Virus record (IMG/VR): IMGVR_UViG_3300047655_000011
Span: 1-52,084 of that record
Length of the DNA stretch: 52,084 nt
Reading direction: 5' to 3' (one strand)
Source of the DNA: a virus
The position numbers were made by a program, and so were the translations under genes. Below the pieces are notes generated by a model. The model made no database searches, was not told the origin of the DNA, and was given only the letters and a program-made list of their open reading frames with translations. Of the stretch, positions 1-7,650 are shown piece after piece. The first letter of the stretch is position 1. Each line of letters begins with the position of its first letter.

Positions 1-1
1 C

Positions 2-175
2 TTTGACCAGGCCATGGTGACTGATGGCAAAGAACACGAGTTGCACCTCGAAGCTCACCAGTTGCACAAGGCCGCAGAAGTTGCCCAGAACACCGCAAGA
101 AGTACCTCATCTGGTGATGAAGCCAGTAAAGCGAGTGAGAAAGCCTATATAGCTTCTGATAAGTCTATGGGTTAG
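2..175 (+). CDS. 3' end of a hypothetical protein (5' truncated)
   Basis: The window opens inside this reading frame; 57 residues remain, ending at TAG 173-175. The tail is rich in Ala, His, Lys and Ser, with helical His-x-x-Ala-His spacing (for example ELHLEAHQLHKAAEVAQ). That texture resembles residues about 420-460 of the scaffold-like protein encoded at 25776-27671. The next gene starts 8 bases after the stop and also shares a motif with that scaffold-like protein, so the two left-edge genes may form a related pair. Function is unknown. Confidence 0.6.
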   Translation, partial: FDQAMVTDGKEHELHLEAHQLHKAAEVAQNTARSTSSGDEASKASEKAYIASDKSMG

Positions 176-183
176 GAGACACC

Positions 184-1572
184 ATGAAACGGTCAGCAAC
201 ACAAAAGATGGATTTAGGTGCCGGTAACCTGGTTACTGGTGGTGCAGCATCTCCAGATGTCGCAAGTTTGCAGGCCCAAGACAAGAAAAAGAAACGCACC
301 CTGCTTGACCTGTCTCTAGGTGCAAAGCGTGATCTTGTCCAGAAAGATTGGCAAGAGTTTGACGCTAACAGGTTTGCCGCCAAAGCTGGCCATGTAACGG
401 GTGACGAGGTTAAGGCTGGTATCAAGATTCGTGAAGCCAAAGGGCAACCTGGGGTGTACAACGTTGAGCACCTCGGCAACAAGATTGGCACCATGCAGAA
501 GGCGTCAGGTCCTGACGGTATGGGTGTTAAGAAGACTGGTTGGACGACTACCCATGACCAGGCTGGTTCACTGAATGGCATAAGTAAGACCCAGGCCAGT
601 GCTGCTGAAGAACTAGCCTCGCAACATGCCCACTACTTGAATAGTAAGGTTGCCGCTGCCAATGAAGCAGCTACTGCTGCTGGTCGTGGTGACTGGAAGC
701 AAGGAGATTACGAGAAGAACATAGAGCAGATGCATCAGGAGCATGAAGGCAAGTTTTCGACGTTGCCTCTACGCGACGAGCAAGGAAACAACACTGGGCA
801 TCTAGCGGGCACTGAGGCTGACGCTTTTAAGCAGTCTAGTTTCAAACAGAATGTTGGCAGTGGGGAACGTGGTGATCGTGACAATATTACGATTACGCCA
901 TCAGGCGGCTCTAGGGATACTTTTCAGATGTCTAACACGAATCGTGGGGGTATGTATTTCGATTCAAAAAATGTTGATAAAGTGGGTTCGGCGGTTACCG
1001 CTGTGCTAGAGCAGTACAAGGCTGCTGCACTCGCTCATCAAGCGAGGGAAGGGGCTGATTTCGAGCCAATTTTTAAGTTGTATAGCGAGAAGTCTGCAAG
1101 ATTTCCGTCTTATGCTCAGGACACTGTGAAGAAGAGTGAAGGCTTGAGCTACAAGACGCTCGAAGGCTTGGCGTACAAGACGGACTTCTCGAAAGACCAG
1201 AGAAAAGAACTGGCAAGTACAGGTGCAGCGATGTCTGACGGCAGTTACCCGATTAGGAACGGCGAGGATTTAGACCACGCTGTTTCTCTTGCAGGTATGT
1301 CTAGCCACCACAGCAAAGAGTCTGTAAAGGCGCACATCAAGAGCCGTGCCAAAGATTTAGGCTTGGAAGACAAGTTGCCTGAAACCTGGAAGGCAGACAC
1401 GATGCAGGAAGACCCTGATGTTGATTCGATTCAGAAGCCTATGCCGTATTCCGATATAATGAGAGCAAAGAACGGTTACGGAAAGTTGAGAACACCAGGA
1501 CCATACACAGGCCCTACGCAGTTTGCGAACCAGAATGCTGGCGACTTGAACGCCCAATTTCAGAATCTGTAA
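184..1572 (+). CDS. Hypothetical protein sharing a motif with the scaffold-like protein
   Basis: A 462-residue protein starting at ATG 184 after a GGAGA ribosome site. It is hydrophilic, with no signal peptide or membrane segment, and I recognise no enzyme motif. Residues about 50-62 read LVQKDWQEFDANR, nearly the same as LVQKDWSEWNANR in the protein at 25776-27671, so a short module is shared by two otherwise different phage proteins. A lysine-rich stretch (KKKKR) lies near residue 35, and the C-terminal part is rich in Gly, Pro and Asn. It lies in the same direction as, and just before, a small beta-rich protein and a collagen-like protein, so a structural or virion-internal role is possible but unproven. 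Confidence 0.7.
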   Translation: MKRSATQKMDLGAGNLVTGGAASPDVASLQAQDKKKKRTLLDLSLGAKRDLVQKDWQEFDANRFAAKAGHVTGDEVKAGIKIREAKGQPGVYNVEHLGNKIGTMQKASGPDGMGVKKTGWTTTHDQAGSLNGISKTQASAAEELASQHAHYLNSKVAAANEAATAAGRGDWKQGDYEKNIEQMHQEHEGKFSTLPLRDEQGNNTGHLAGTEADAFKQSSFKQNVGSGERGDRDNITITPSGGSRDTFQMSNTNRGGMYFDSKNVDKVGSAVTAVLEQYKAAALAHQAREGADFEPIFKLYSEKSARFPSYAQDTVKKSEGLSYKTLEGLAYKTDFSKDQRKELASTGAAMSDGSYPIRNGEDLDHAVSLAGMSSHHSKESVKAHIKSRAKDLGLEDKLPETWKADTMQEDPDVDSIQKPMPYSDIMRAKNGYGKLRTPGPYTGPTQFANQNAGDLNAQFQNL

Positions 1573-1582
1573 GGAGTGAGCT

Positions 1583-2005
1583 ATGCCGAACTACAATGCC
1601 AACACGCAGGTGCCTGTCTTCTCTTTCTCGCCAGCCACGCCGCCGATTCTGGATCAGGGAATCCCTGCTTATGCTTTTGACAACGAAACGCCTGCTGTGA
1701 ATCAGGCAAGCCAGCAGTTCTGTTTGCCAGCAAGTAAGCACGGCGTGCCGAAGTCTGTAAGCGTGTCCATTAGCTATGCTGCAAGTCCTGGGGCATTTGA
1801 AGTGGACATTGAGACCGCAGATGACGACAAAAATGGCGCTGGAGATGCCAATTATGCCCCAGAGCTAAGGGTGAACTCTGGGCTGAATGCTTCGTTTGTG
1901 ACTCGGGCGGAGCTTACGAATGTCGCTGCGCGTTGGATTAGAGTGCGTAATATCCTGAATACCAATGGCGTGGCATTGACCGTGACGATAACGCGCCACT
2001 ACTAA
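1583..2005 (+). CDS. Hypothetical small beta-rich protein
   Basis: A 140-residue protein with a strong ribosome site (AAGGAGTGAG) 10 bases after the previous stop. The sequence is rich in Val, Thr, Ala and Asn with alternating hydrophobic residues, and ends in a typical beta-strand run (VALTVTITRHY). This suggests a compact beta sandwich, as in small phage decoration or fibre-associated proteins. No catalytic motif is visible. It is followed by a 14-bp palindromic site at 2008-2021 and then the collagen-like gene. Function is not recognised. Confidence 0.65.
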   Translation: MPNYNANTQVPVFSFSPATPPILDQGIPAYAFDNETPAVNQASQQFCLPASKHGVPKSVSVSISYAASPGAFEVDIETADDDKNGAGDANYAPELRVNSGLNASFVTRAELTNVAARWIRVRNILNTNGVALTVTITRHY

Positions 2006-2007
2006 GT

Positions 2008-2021
2008 TGCAATCAATTGCA
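2008..2021 (+). repeat. 14-bp palindromic repeat, site 1 (perfect)
   Basis: TGCAATCAATTGCA, flanked by T and A to give a 16-bp inverted repeat. It is intergenic, ending 12 bases before the ATG at 2034. Confidence 0.9.
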
Positions 2022-2033
2022 AGAGGGTGTGCC

Positions 2034-2963
2034 ATGAAGCTAAGGTCTAGTTTTGTTGCGATGCTGCTGTTGAGCGTGTCTCTGTCTGTGTTTGGGCAAG
2101 GCGGCTCTGTGACGCACGATGGAAGCACAGGGTCAGGGTCTACTGGGCCTGCTGGCTCCAATGGGGCCAATGGAACCTCTCCTCTAGGCACATCCACTAC
2201 CAGTCTTACTGTAGGCACCGGGAGCGCGACTCTTGCCACGCAGAGCGGCTTGGCCTTTGCCGTAGGCCAGTATGTTCGCGTTGTTGATTCTGCCGCCACA
2301 TCGAATTGGATGGAAGGCCAAATTAGTGCCTATTCCGGCACCTCGATGACTGTTGGTGTTACCTTGGTTGGCGGAAGTGGCACGATAGCGACATGGAACA
2401 TTGTGGCTGCGGGTGTACAGGGTCAGGCAGGTGCTGCCGGAAGCAACGGCTCTGGCGATCTGACTAAGATTGCGCAGACCGTACTCTCCAGCCCTGCTTC
2501 TACGATCACGTTCTCTGCGATTCCCGGCAGCTACGCTACGCTCGAATTGATTGTTTCTGGTGGTTCCGCGAGCGGAAGCAACGACGAATTGGTGATCGGT
2601 TTCAACTCTGACGGGGCCGCGCACTACTCGTTTCAGTGCATGGAGTTTTACCCGTCGATGACCATCACGACGCTCGATCATTCCGGTTCAGGTTCGTATT
2701 TAGTTATATCTGGATCGGGGCAGAGTGGCGCTGGCATCAATGCCTTTGCCGATATAAAAATCATGAACTACACCTCTACGAGCGGGAACAACGGCGTGAT
2801 TTCTACCTTTGCCTATAACGACTGGGGTATCGGGCAAGCCGGGGGAAGCTGCGGTGGGTCTTGGTTTGGCGGAACCGCAGCGATTACGTCCATCAGTGTC
2901 AAAACTCAGTCGGGCAGTAACCTTCCCTCTGGAACGACAGCGACACTTTATGGTCTGCATTAA
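2034..2963 (+). CDS. Secreted collagen-like fibre protein
   Basis: A 309-residue protein. I place the start at ATG 2034, not the upstream in-frame ATG at 2007, because an AGAGGG ribosome site precedes 2034 and the protein then begins with a classic signal peptide: basic MKLRSS, hydrophobic core VAMLLLSVSLSV, and a small-residue end near FGQGG. After it come Gly-Ser-rich and short Gly-x-y collagen-like tracts (GPAGSNGANG, GQAGAAGSNG) and a beta-rich domain ending in TATLYGLH, which is typical of phage fibre tips. A cleavable signal is unusual for a virion fibre. It may be exported by the infected cell, or carried over from a bacterial surface protein. Confidence 0.7.
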   Translation: MKLRSSFVAMLLLSVSLSVFGQGGSVTHDGSTGSGSTGPAGSNGANGTSPLGTSTTSLTVGTGSATLATQSGLAFAVGQYVRVVDSAATSNWMEGQISAYSGTSMTVGVTLVGGSGTIATWNIVAAGVQGQAGAAGSNGSGDLTKIAQTVLSSPASTITFSAIPGSYATLELIVSGGSASGSNDELVIGFNSDGAAHYSFQCMEFYPSMTITTLDHSGSGSYLVISGSGQSGAGINAFADIKIMNYTSTSGNNGVISTFAYNDWGIGQAGGSCGGSWFGGTAAITSISVKTQSGSNLPSGTTATLYGLH

Positions 2964-3047
2964 GTCTTAGCATCTGGCTGTTAGTAACCGCCATCACACT
3001 TCTCGTGGTGGAAACTTGTATACTACTGATAGGGCGCGACTTGTTCG

Positions 3048-3061
3048 TACAATCAATTGCA
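3048..3061 (+). repeat. 14-bp palindromic repeat, site 2 (1 mismatch)
   Basis: TACAATCAATTGCA, one change from the consensus (G to A at position 2). It is intergenic, 26 bases before the ATG at 3088. Confidence 0.75.
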
Positions 3062-3087
3062 CGCTGCCCAAGACATGAGGTGTGGGA

Positions 3088-4215
3088 ATGGCAACACCAT
3101 CACTAGATGCTGGATTGAAAAGAAAGATATACCAGATGGGCCAAGAAACCCCCAGACTACTTAACCGGGATATAGCCAGTAAGTTGCAGGTGTCTATCGG
3201 CACCGTAAACAACTATAGGGATGTACGCCCAAAAGATTATGGGTCGGAAGACATCTCTACAGCACTGAAAACCATTCTTAGGAAGACCCCCAAGACCGTT
3301 CAAGAGCTTGCCAAAGACCTGCACTGTAAGGTTGCCGATGTGCGTGCAGCTATTTCCCAAGGAAAAGCTAAGGGCGTTATCTTCGTTGAGCTTCCTGGAA
3401 GCATGTATGCTTTGGGCGGTGCAGAGTCCCTTGAAAAGAAACACTGGACTTTAAACGGTGATGCCAAGGATCGTTATGCCCATCGCTTCGGGTTCATTAC
3501 CGATAACCACCTTTGTAATAAGCACTCCAGAATTGATGTTTTGAATGCAGCTTATGACCGCTACGAGGCAGAGGGCATCACGACAGTGTTTAATGGCGGC
3601 AACTGGATTGATGGCGAGGCCCGGTTTAACAAGAACGAGCTTGTAGTTAGGCCCGGTATGCAGGCCCAGATTGACTACATGGTGCAGGAATACCCCCAGA
3701 GAAAAGGCATTAGGACCTGTTACGTTGCTGGAGATGACCATGAGGGTTGGTATCAGCAGCGTGAGGGCATTGAGATTGGCAAGCACTTGCAAAATGAAGC
3801 AAGGGACGCTGGCAGAGAAGACCTAGCTTACCTGGGTTATGGTGAGGCTGACGTGTCTCTGAAGATGAAGCATGGCGAGTCTACTCTTCGCCTCGTTCAT
3901 GCTGGAGGCGGCTCTGCATACGCCCTGTCTTACACCGTTCAGAAGTTGGTGGAGTCCTACCAAGGTGGTGAGAAGCCCCAGATTCTGCTGGTGGGGCATT
4001 ACCACAAGTTCGACTATTGCTATCCCCGTGAAGTTCACACTATCCAGGGTGGCTGTACAACTGACCAGAGTTTGTTCTTGAGGAAGAACAAGATTCAGGT
4101 CATGGTCGGCTACTGTATTGTGAATGTACGCCAAGATGAAGATGGCATCATTCGTGGTGTCGAGATTGAGTGGTCGCCTTATTATGATCGTAAATTCTAC
4201 GAGAACCGCTATTAG
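3088..4215 (+). CDS. Helix-turn-helix metallophosphoesterase
   Basis: 375 residues from ATG 3088, chosen over GTG 3082 because the GAGG ribosome site is 8 bases away. The N-terminus (about 1-110) has two helix-turn-helix-like segments (RDIASKLQVSIGTVNNYR; ELAKDLHCKVADVRAAI), so DNA binding is likely. The rest has calcineurin-like phosphoesterase motifs: TDNH (D139, H141), FNGGN (N169-N172), GDDHE (H218), a His in LVHAGGG (H271) and GHYH (H304, H306). The second motif has N where the family usually has Asp, and GDDHE replaces GNHD. Such enzymes hydrolyse phosphodiesters with two metal ions. A phage DNA or nucleotide phosphodiesterase is plausible, but the substrate is unknown. Confidence 0.8.
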   Translation: MATPSLDAGLKRKIYQMGQETPRLLNRDIASKLQVSIGTVNNYRDVRPKDYGSEDISTALKTILRKTPKTVQELAKDLHCKVADVRAAISQGKAKGVIFVELPGSMYALGGAESLEKKHWTLNGDAKDRYAHRFGFITDNHLCNKHSRIDVLNAAYDRYEAEGITTVFNGGNWIDGEARFNKNELVVRPGMQAQIDYMVQEYPQRKGIRTCYVAGDDHEGWYQQREGIEIGKHLQNEARDAGREDLAYLGYGEADVSLKMKHGESTLRLVHAGGGSAYALSYTVQKLVESYQGGEKPQILLVGHYHKFDYCYPREVHTIQGGCTTDQSLFLRKNKIQVMVGYCIVNVRQDEDGIIRGVEIEWSPYYDRKFYENRY

Positions 4216-4234
4216 TTACGAGGGTGTAGACAGT

Positions 4235-4633
4235 ATGGAATGGAGTCCGTCAGAGTTCGCCAAGCAGAAGAAGATTGACCTGTCTTTAGTGCCTGTAATC
4301 GGTATTGCCGAAGAAGCCTGTGCTCACCTTGACGGGGCTTTGAAATACGGGCCGTTCAACTGGCGCAAGAAGTCGGTACATGCCAGAGCGTATGTGGCCG
4401 CCTGTAAACGCCATCTTGACCTGTGGCTGGAAGGCCAGGAGTTTACCGACGATGGCGGGGTGGCAAATCTTGGGGCTGCCAGAGCTTGCTTGGGCATCAT
4501 CCTAGATGCTAGGTTGCACGGCACCCTGATTGATGACCGGCCCATAGTGCCAGGTAGTCAGGCTGCCTTTGAAAAAGAGATAGCCAGGATAAACGACTGG
4601 GCCAAAAAAAGAGTGGCTCAAAAAACCCCTTGA
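4235..4633 (+). CDS. dATP/dGTP diphosphohydrolase-like protein (DUF5664 type)
   Basis: 132 residues from ATG 4235, after GAGGG, 19 bases beyond the previous stop. An in-frame start at 4124 would overlap the upstream gene heavily and is rejected. The motif order LKYGPFNWRKKSV, then RHLDLWLEGQEF with a following Asp pair, then an Ala-rich helix with LGIILDARLHG matches the all-alpha family annotated in phages as dATP/dGTP diphosphohydrolase N-terminal domain (PF18909/DUF5664). Related enzymes hydrolyse purine dNTPs to dNMP plus pyrophosphate and help set phage nucleotide pools. It is probably co-transcribed with the metallophosphoesterase. Activity is inferred from the family, not shown. Confidence 0.65.
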   Translation: MEWSPSEFAKQKKIDLSLVPVIGIAEEACAHLDGALKYGPFNWRKKSVHARAYVAACKRHLDLWLEGQEFTDDGGVANLGAARACLGIILDARLHGTLIDDRPIVPGSQAAFEKEIARINDWAKKRVAQKTP

Positions 4634-4657
4634 CAAACCCTTTCATTGTGCTATAGT
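4630..4657 (+). promoter_or_regulatory. Promoter P1
   Basis: TTGACA 4630-4635, a 16-bp spacer, then TATAGT 4652-4657 with an upstream TG (extended -10). Unlike the other nine, it is followed by no long reading frame but by the non-coding region 4658-4929. It overlaps the end of the preceding gene. Confidence 0.85.
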
Positions 4658-4929
4658 TAAATCATCAACCAAGGATGCAATCCTCCGCTGGATAGCGCAA
4701 GACCTTGGCAGCAGTGAAGATACGAAACACCTTAGAGAAGACAAAACGCACCCTAAAACGTGCATAGGAGAATTCAAATGAGAAGTCCGCCTAACGTTGG
4801 TTGACCTGAAATTTGAATATGTTTGTAGCACCTTAGTGAGTTAGGAAGTTCTGCGAGAGGGTGGCTGACGAGTGCTTGTAGGCGGTTAATGCAGGCAACG
4901 ATGCTGCCCTTTAGCATATAGCTAGATTT
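4658..4929 (+). ncRNA. Candidate structured non-coding RNA driven by P1
   Basis: A 272-base stretch without a convincing gene, placed between P1 and P2. It holds several pairable segments: CCAAGG 4669-4674 with CCTTGG 4703-4708, ATTCAAAT 4772-4779 with ATTTGAAT 4811-4818, and CCGCCTA 4787-4793 with TAGGCGG 4879-4885. Small local hairpins also exist (GGAT-GCA-ATCC; GCAC-GTGC near 4770). A GGAG site followed by an 8-codon frame (ATG at 4778) is the only coding possibility seen. No tRNA signature was found. I infer a phage regulatory RNA or a processed leader, because a dedicated promoter otherwise has no product. Confidence 0.5.
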
Positions 4930-4943
4930 TGCAATCAATTGCA
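4930..4943 (+). repeat. 14-bp palindromic repeat, site 3 (perfect), 8 bp upstream of P2
   Basis: TGCAATCAATTGCA. Exactly 8 bp (4944-4951) separate it from the -35 box of P2, the same spacing as at P6, P8 and P9. Confidence 0.93.
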
Positions 4944-4951
4944 CATTTTAC

Positions 4952-4979
4952 TTGACAAACCCAGCCATTGTGCTATCGT
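4952..4979 (+). promoter_or_regulatory. Promoter P2
   Basis: TTGACA 4952-4957, 16-bp spacer ending TTGTGC, then TATCGT 4974-4979. The conserved leader CTCAATGGAGTGAG lies at 4996-5009, just before the ATG at 5016. The palindromic site at 4930 is 8 bp upstream. Confidence 0.9.
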
Positions 4980-5015
4980 TAAAGTATTACAAATCCTCAA
5001 TGGAGTGAGGGAACA

Positions 5016-6983
5016 ATGTTTGAACTTTACCCTTTTGGAATTAAGGAAGTCTCGACAGAGCACACGAAGTTCTCTGAGCTTCAGGATGAAGCTATTGCTA
5101 AGGCACTTCTTGGTGGCAAGGGTGCTGGATTGCACTGGCTCACTTCGGTTGGCGTGCCTGTTCCCGCAGGTTTCGTGATCCCCACGACAGCCTGGACTGA
5201 ATACAAGCAGAAGCCCGCTACCACGATGAAGATCATCAAGAAGGCAGTTCAACCTTATCTGGACGCAATGGAGAAGCAGTTCGGGTACATGCCCCTTCTG
5301 TCTGTTCGGTCTGGTGCAAGAGTTAGCTGCCCAGGCATGATGGACACGATTCTTAACGTGGGCATCGAGGGCAAAACGGCTTCGTTCTGGTCCGGTAAGC
5401 TGGGTGATGCTTGCTATGAAGATAGCTTGCACCGGCTGATTACCATGTACGGCTCTGTAGTGAAGGGAATAGAGCGCAAAGAACTTGAAGAGGGCACTGT
5501 TGAAAGTGCGCTGGCTGTTTACAAGCGCGTTACCAGTGAAGACTTTCCAGATGCCAGCGGCCAGTTGCTTGGTGCAATAGAGGCGGTGTTCAAGTCTTGG
5601 GACAATGAGAGAGCCAAGGTTTACCGCAAGATGCATGGCTACGAGGATGCCTGGGGTACAGCGGTGACCATACAGGCCATGGTGTTTGGTAACCTGAATG
5701 AGCAGTCTGGAACCGGCGTGCTATTCACCCGCAATCCTGATACAGGGGAGAACGTGGTGACGGGCGAGTTCATGCAGCAAGCACAGGGTGAAGACCTTGT
5801 GGCGGGCATAAGAACGCCGCTTCCTTTGAGCAAGATGACCGAGTGGAACAGCAAGGTTGCCATCGACCTGATGGAAATGGTAGTCAAGCTGGAGAAGCTG
5901 AAGAAAGACGTTCAAGACATCGAGTTCACGGTTCAAGATGGCCTTTTGTACCTGTTGCAGACAAGAAATGCCAAGAGGACTCCGCAAGCATCTCTGAAGA
6001 TCGTTCTGGACATGCTGACAGAGGGCCTTATTTCTGAGGAGGATGCAGTAGAGAGGATCACTGCTAAGGATTTGGATTTGGCACTTGTTGCCAGGATCGA
6101 TCCGAAGCTGAAGAAGGCCGCAGACTTTACCGGGCTGTCCGGGTGCTCTGGTGCAGTGTGTGGCAAGCCGGTGTTCAGTTCTACAGACGCCATAAAGTCC
6201 AAGGTTCCCTGCATCCTGATTACGCAGGAAACGACGCCGGATGACATTGCTGGCATGGCTGCCGCAGTTGGGATCATCACCATGACCGGAGGCAGTACCT
6301 GCCACGCAGCGGTGGTTGCCAGAGGTATGAACAAACCCTGCATCACTGGTGTTGGTGCTCCTCTTGAGATGTTCAAGGTTGCCACTGTTGGTATGGATGG
6401 TGCTACTGGCCGGGTTTGGCTGTCAGCGGTTCCTGTGATGTCTGGGGCCAGTGCTGATGTCACCAGTTTTCATAAGCTGCTGATTAAGCGGAACAGCGTG
6501 GTGCCCATCATCTTTGAGACCCCGAAGTTTCCCATGGACGAAGCTCTACTGTACCTGGGCGGCAAGATCATGGATTGGGAGGCGTCGGCCCTGCTGGTTG
6601 ATGCCACCTCAAAGATGGTTAAGAAGCTGTATGTGGACATGTCTGCGGGCGGAACAGCAGAAGAAAAGACGTTCTTTAGCATGTTTGCCAAGCACGACGC
6701 CACAAAGAAGTTGACTGCCGAGTTGGAGCAGTTGCACTTCAGCAATGAGGTTGTTCTGGTTGGTAGCGCGTCCAAGAAGTTCAAGTCGATAGGAACCACC
6801 GAGAGTCTGGAAGCTGCTGTGCTTGCCACGGATGCCATTTCTGTAACCGGAGAGAACCTGACACCAGCGATGGAGAAGGTTCTGGAGTGGAAAAAGCAAG
6901 AGGGCGTGGGAATCATCAGTGTTGGTAGCCAGGTGAAGGGTGCCAAGTCGATGGTTTCGGTAGAGACTTTGTTGGCGAAATAG
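5016..6983 (+). CDS. PPDK-like phosphotransferase without the TIM barrel
   Basis: 655 residues from ATG 5016. Residues about 25-330 match the ATP-grasp nucleotide-binding part of pyruvate phosphate dikinase/PEP synthase: LGGKGAGL, SVRSGARVSCPGMMDT, FTRNPDTGE and a QTRNAKRTPQA end. Residues about 370-460 are the swivelling phosphohistidine domain, with H430 in GGSTCHAAVVARG (usual form GGMTSHAAVVARG). Ordinary PPDK is about 870 residues and ends in a PEP/pyruvate-binding TIM barrel. Here that is replaced by about 195 unrecognised residues (460-655), so the phosphate acceptor may differ, as in rifampin phosphotransferases. It heads an operon from promoter P2 with the CsrA-like gene downstream. 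Confidence 0.8.
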   Translation: MFELYPFGIKEVSTEHTKFSELQDEAIAKALLGGKGAGLHWLTSVGVPVPAGFVIPTTAWTEYKQKPATTMKIIKKAVQPYLDAMEKQFGYMPLLSVRSGARVSCPGMMDTILNVGIEGKTASFWSGKLGDACYEDSLHRLITMYGSVVKGIERKELEEGTVESALAVYKRVTSEDFPDASGQLLGAIEAVFKSWDNERAKVYRKMHGYEDAWGTAVTIQAMVFGNLNEQSGTGVLFTRNPDTGENVVTGEFMQQAQGEDLVAGIRTPLPLSKMTEWNSKVAIDLMEMVVKLEKLKKDVQDIEFTVQDGLLYLLQTRNAKRTPQASLKIVLDMLTEGLISEEDAVERITAKDLDLALVARIDPKLKKAADFTGLSGCSGAVCGKPVFSSTDAIKSKVPCILITQETTPDDIAGMAAAVGIITMTGGSTCHAAVVARGMNKPCITGVGAPLEMFKVATVGMDGATGRVWLSAVPVMSGASADVTSFHKLLIKRNSVVPIIFETPKFPMDEALLYLGGKIMDWEASALLVDATSKMVKKLYVDMSAGGTAEEKTFFSMFAKHDATKKLTAELEQLHFSNEVVLVGSASKKFKSIGTTESLEAAVLATDAISVTGENLTPAMEKVLEWKKQEGVGIISVGSQVKGAKSMVSVETLLAK

Positions 6984-7012
6984 TTGATAATAGAGAAGAT
7001 GGGGTGGTTTCA

Positions 7013-7273
7013 ATGGCTCTCAGCTTAGGCGTGTCCGTAGGTAGCAAGATCAGTGTGGGGGACTCAAAGGTGCATGTAAAGGCCATTGTGACGCCAATGC
7101 TGATTATTGTTCAGGTAGACAACGGACCAGACGTGCTTGTAAGCGATAAGGAAGCCGTCGAGATTCTGCCAGGGGTTAAGGTGTTTGCTGGGTTGGGTAG
7201 GAAGCAAGCTGGCAATCGTCTTGCCTTTGAAGCTGATAGAAGCGTGTCTATCTACAGAGATGAGGGTGTATGA
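7013..7273 (+). CDS. CsrA-like small RNA-binding protein
   Basis: 86 residues from ATG 7013, 29 bases after the PPDK-like gene. The N-terminus (LGVSVGSKISVGDSKVHVKAI) and C-terminus (NRLAFEADRSVSIYRDEGV) resemble the first strands and the terminal strand-plus-tail of CsrA, whose usual pattern is GE-x-I-x-IGD and then VRLGIEAP-x-x-V-x-VHREE. About 40 residues separate them, more than in the 60-residue CsrA, so it would be a variant with an insertion. CsrA homodimers bind GGA motifs in mRNA leaders. Notably the phage's own conserved leader contains GGAG next to the start codon. The assignment rests on short motifs only. Confidence 0.5.
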   Translation: MALSLGVSVGSKISVGDSKVHVKAIVTPMLIIVQVDNGPDVLVSDKEAVEILPGVKVFAGLGRKQAGNRLAFEADRSVSIYRDEGV

Positions 7274-7593
7274 ACTTCTCAGCCAAGGTACAGAAGGTGA
7301 TGGACTCCGAGCATATCAGTCCCACCGAGATGCAGGAAATGCTGTCCAAGGCCGCCATAACGAGCCTATTAGGGTACTCTAGGCGCTATCATCACTGGCT
7401 GTTCAAGTTTGAAGGTGACACTGTTACCGATATGGTTGGTGATGAGGTGTCGATTGTAGGGCGGGGCGGTTTGAGAATGCAAGAGGATTGTGAAGCCTGT
7501 GGGAGTAAAGGGTGTAAAGAGTGCAACTGGCATGGCTTCATCTATCGCAGGTGCATTGACCACGATGTAAAGGCGTTTTCATATTCTTCTTGA
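7270..7593 (+). CDS. Small zinc-finger-like protein
   Basis: 107 residues; ATG 7270 overlaps the preceding TGA (ATGA), so translation is probably coupled to the CsrA-like gene. The C-terminal half has CEACGSKGCKECNWHGF followed by RRCIDH, a cluster with CxxC-x4-CxxC spacing that could bind zinc in the manner of DnaJ-type or rubredoxin-like knuckles. The N-terminal half is helical, and no catalytic motif is visible. A nucleic-acid or protein-interaction role is possible. Function is not recognised. Confidence 0.7.
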   Translation: MNFSAKVQKVMDSEHISPTEMQEMLSKAAITSLLGYSRRYHHWLFKFEGDTVTDMVGDEVSIVGRGGLRMQEDCEACGSKGCKECNWHGFIYRRCIDHDVKAFSYSS

Positions 7594-7617
7594 CAAACTA
7601 AGGCATTGTGATACGCT
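7590..7617 (+). promoter_or_regulatory. Promoter P3
   Basis: TTGACA 7590-7595, 16-bp spacer, TACGCT 7612-7617. It overlaps the stop of the zinc-finger gene. Its leader is only partly conserved (CTCATGGAGGAGCGA) before the ATG at 7651. Confidence 0.87.
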
Positions 7618-7650
7618 AAACGTATCAATCTACTGCTCATGGAGGAGCGA

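Noticed and set aside
2007-2033. Start of the collagen-like protein inside the repeat (ATG 2007)
   Set aside because: It has no ribosome site and would put residues before an otherwise standard signal peptide.
4124-4234. Longer start for the diphosphohydrolase-like gene
   Set aside because: It would overlap the metallophosphoesterase by 92 bases, and the extra residues do not belong to the family; ATG 4235 has a GAGGG site.
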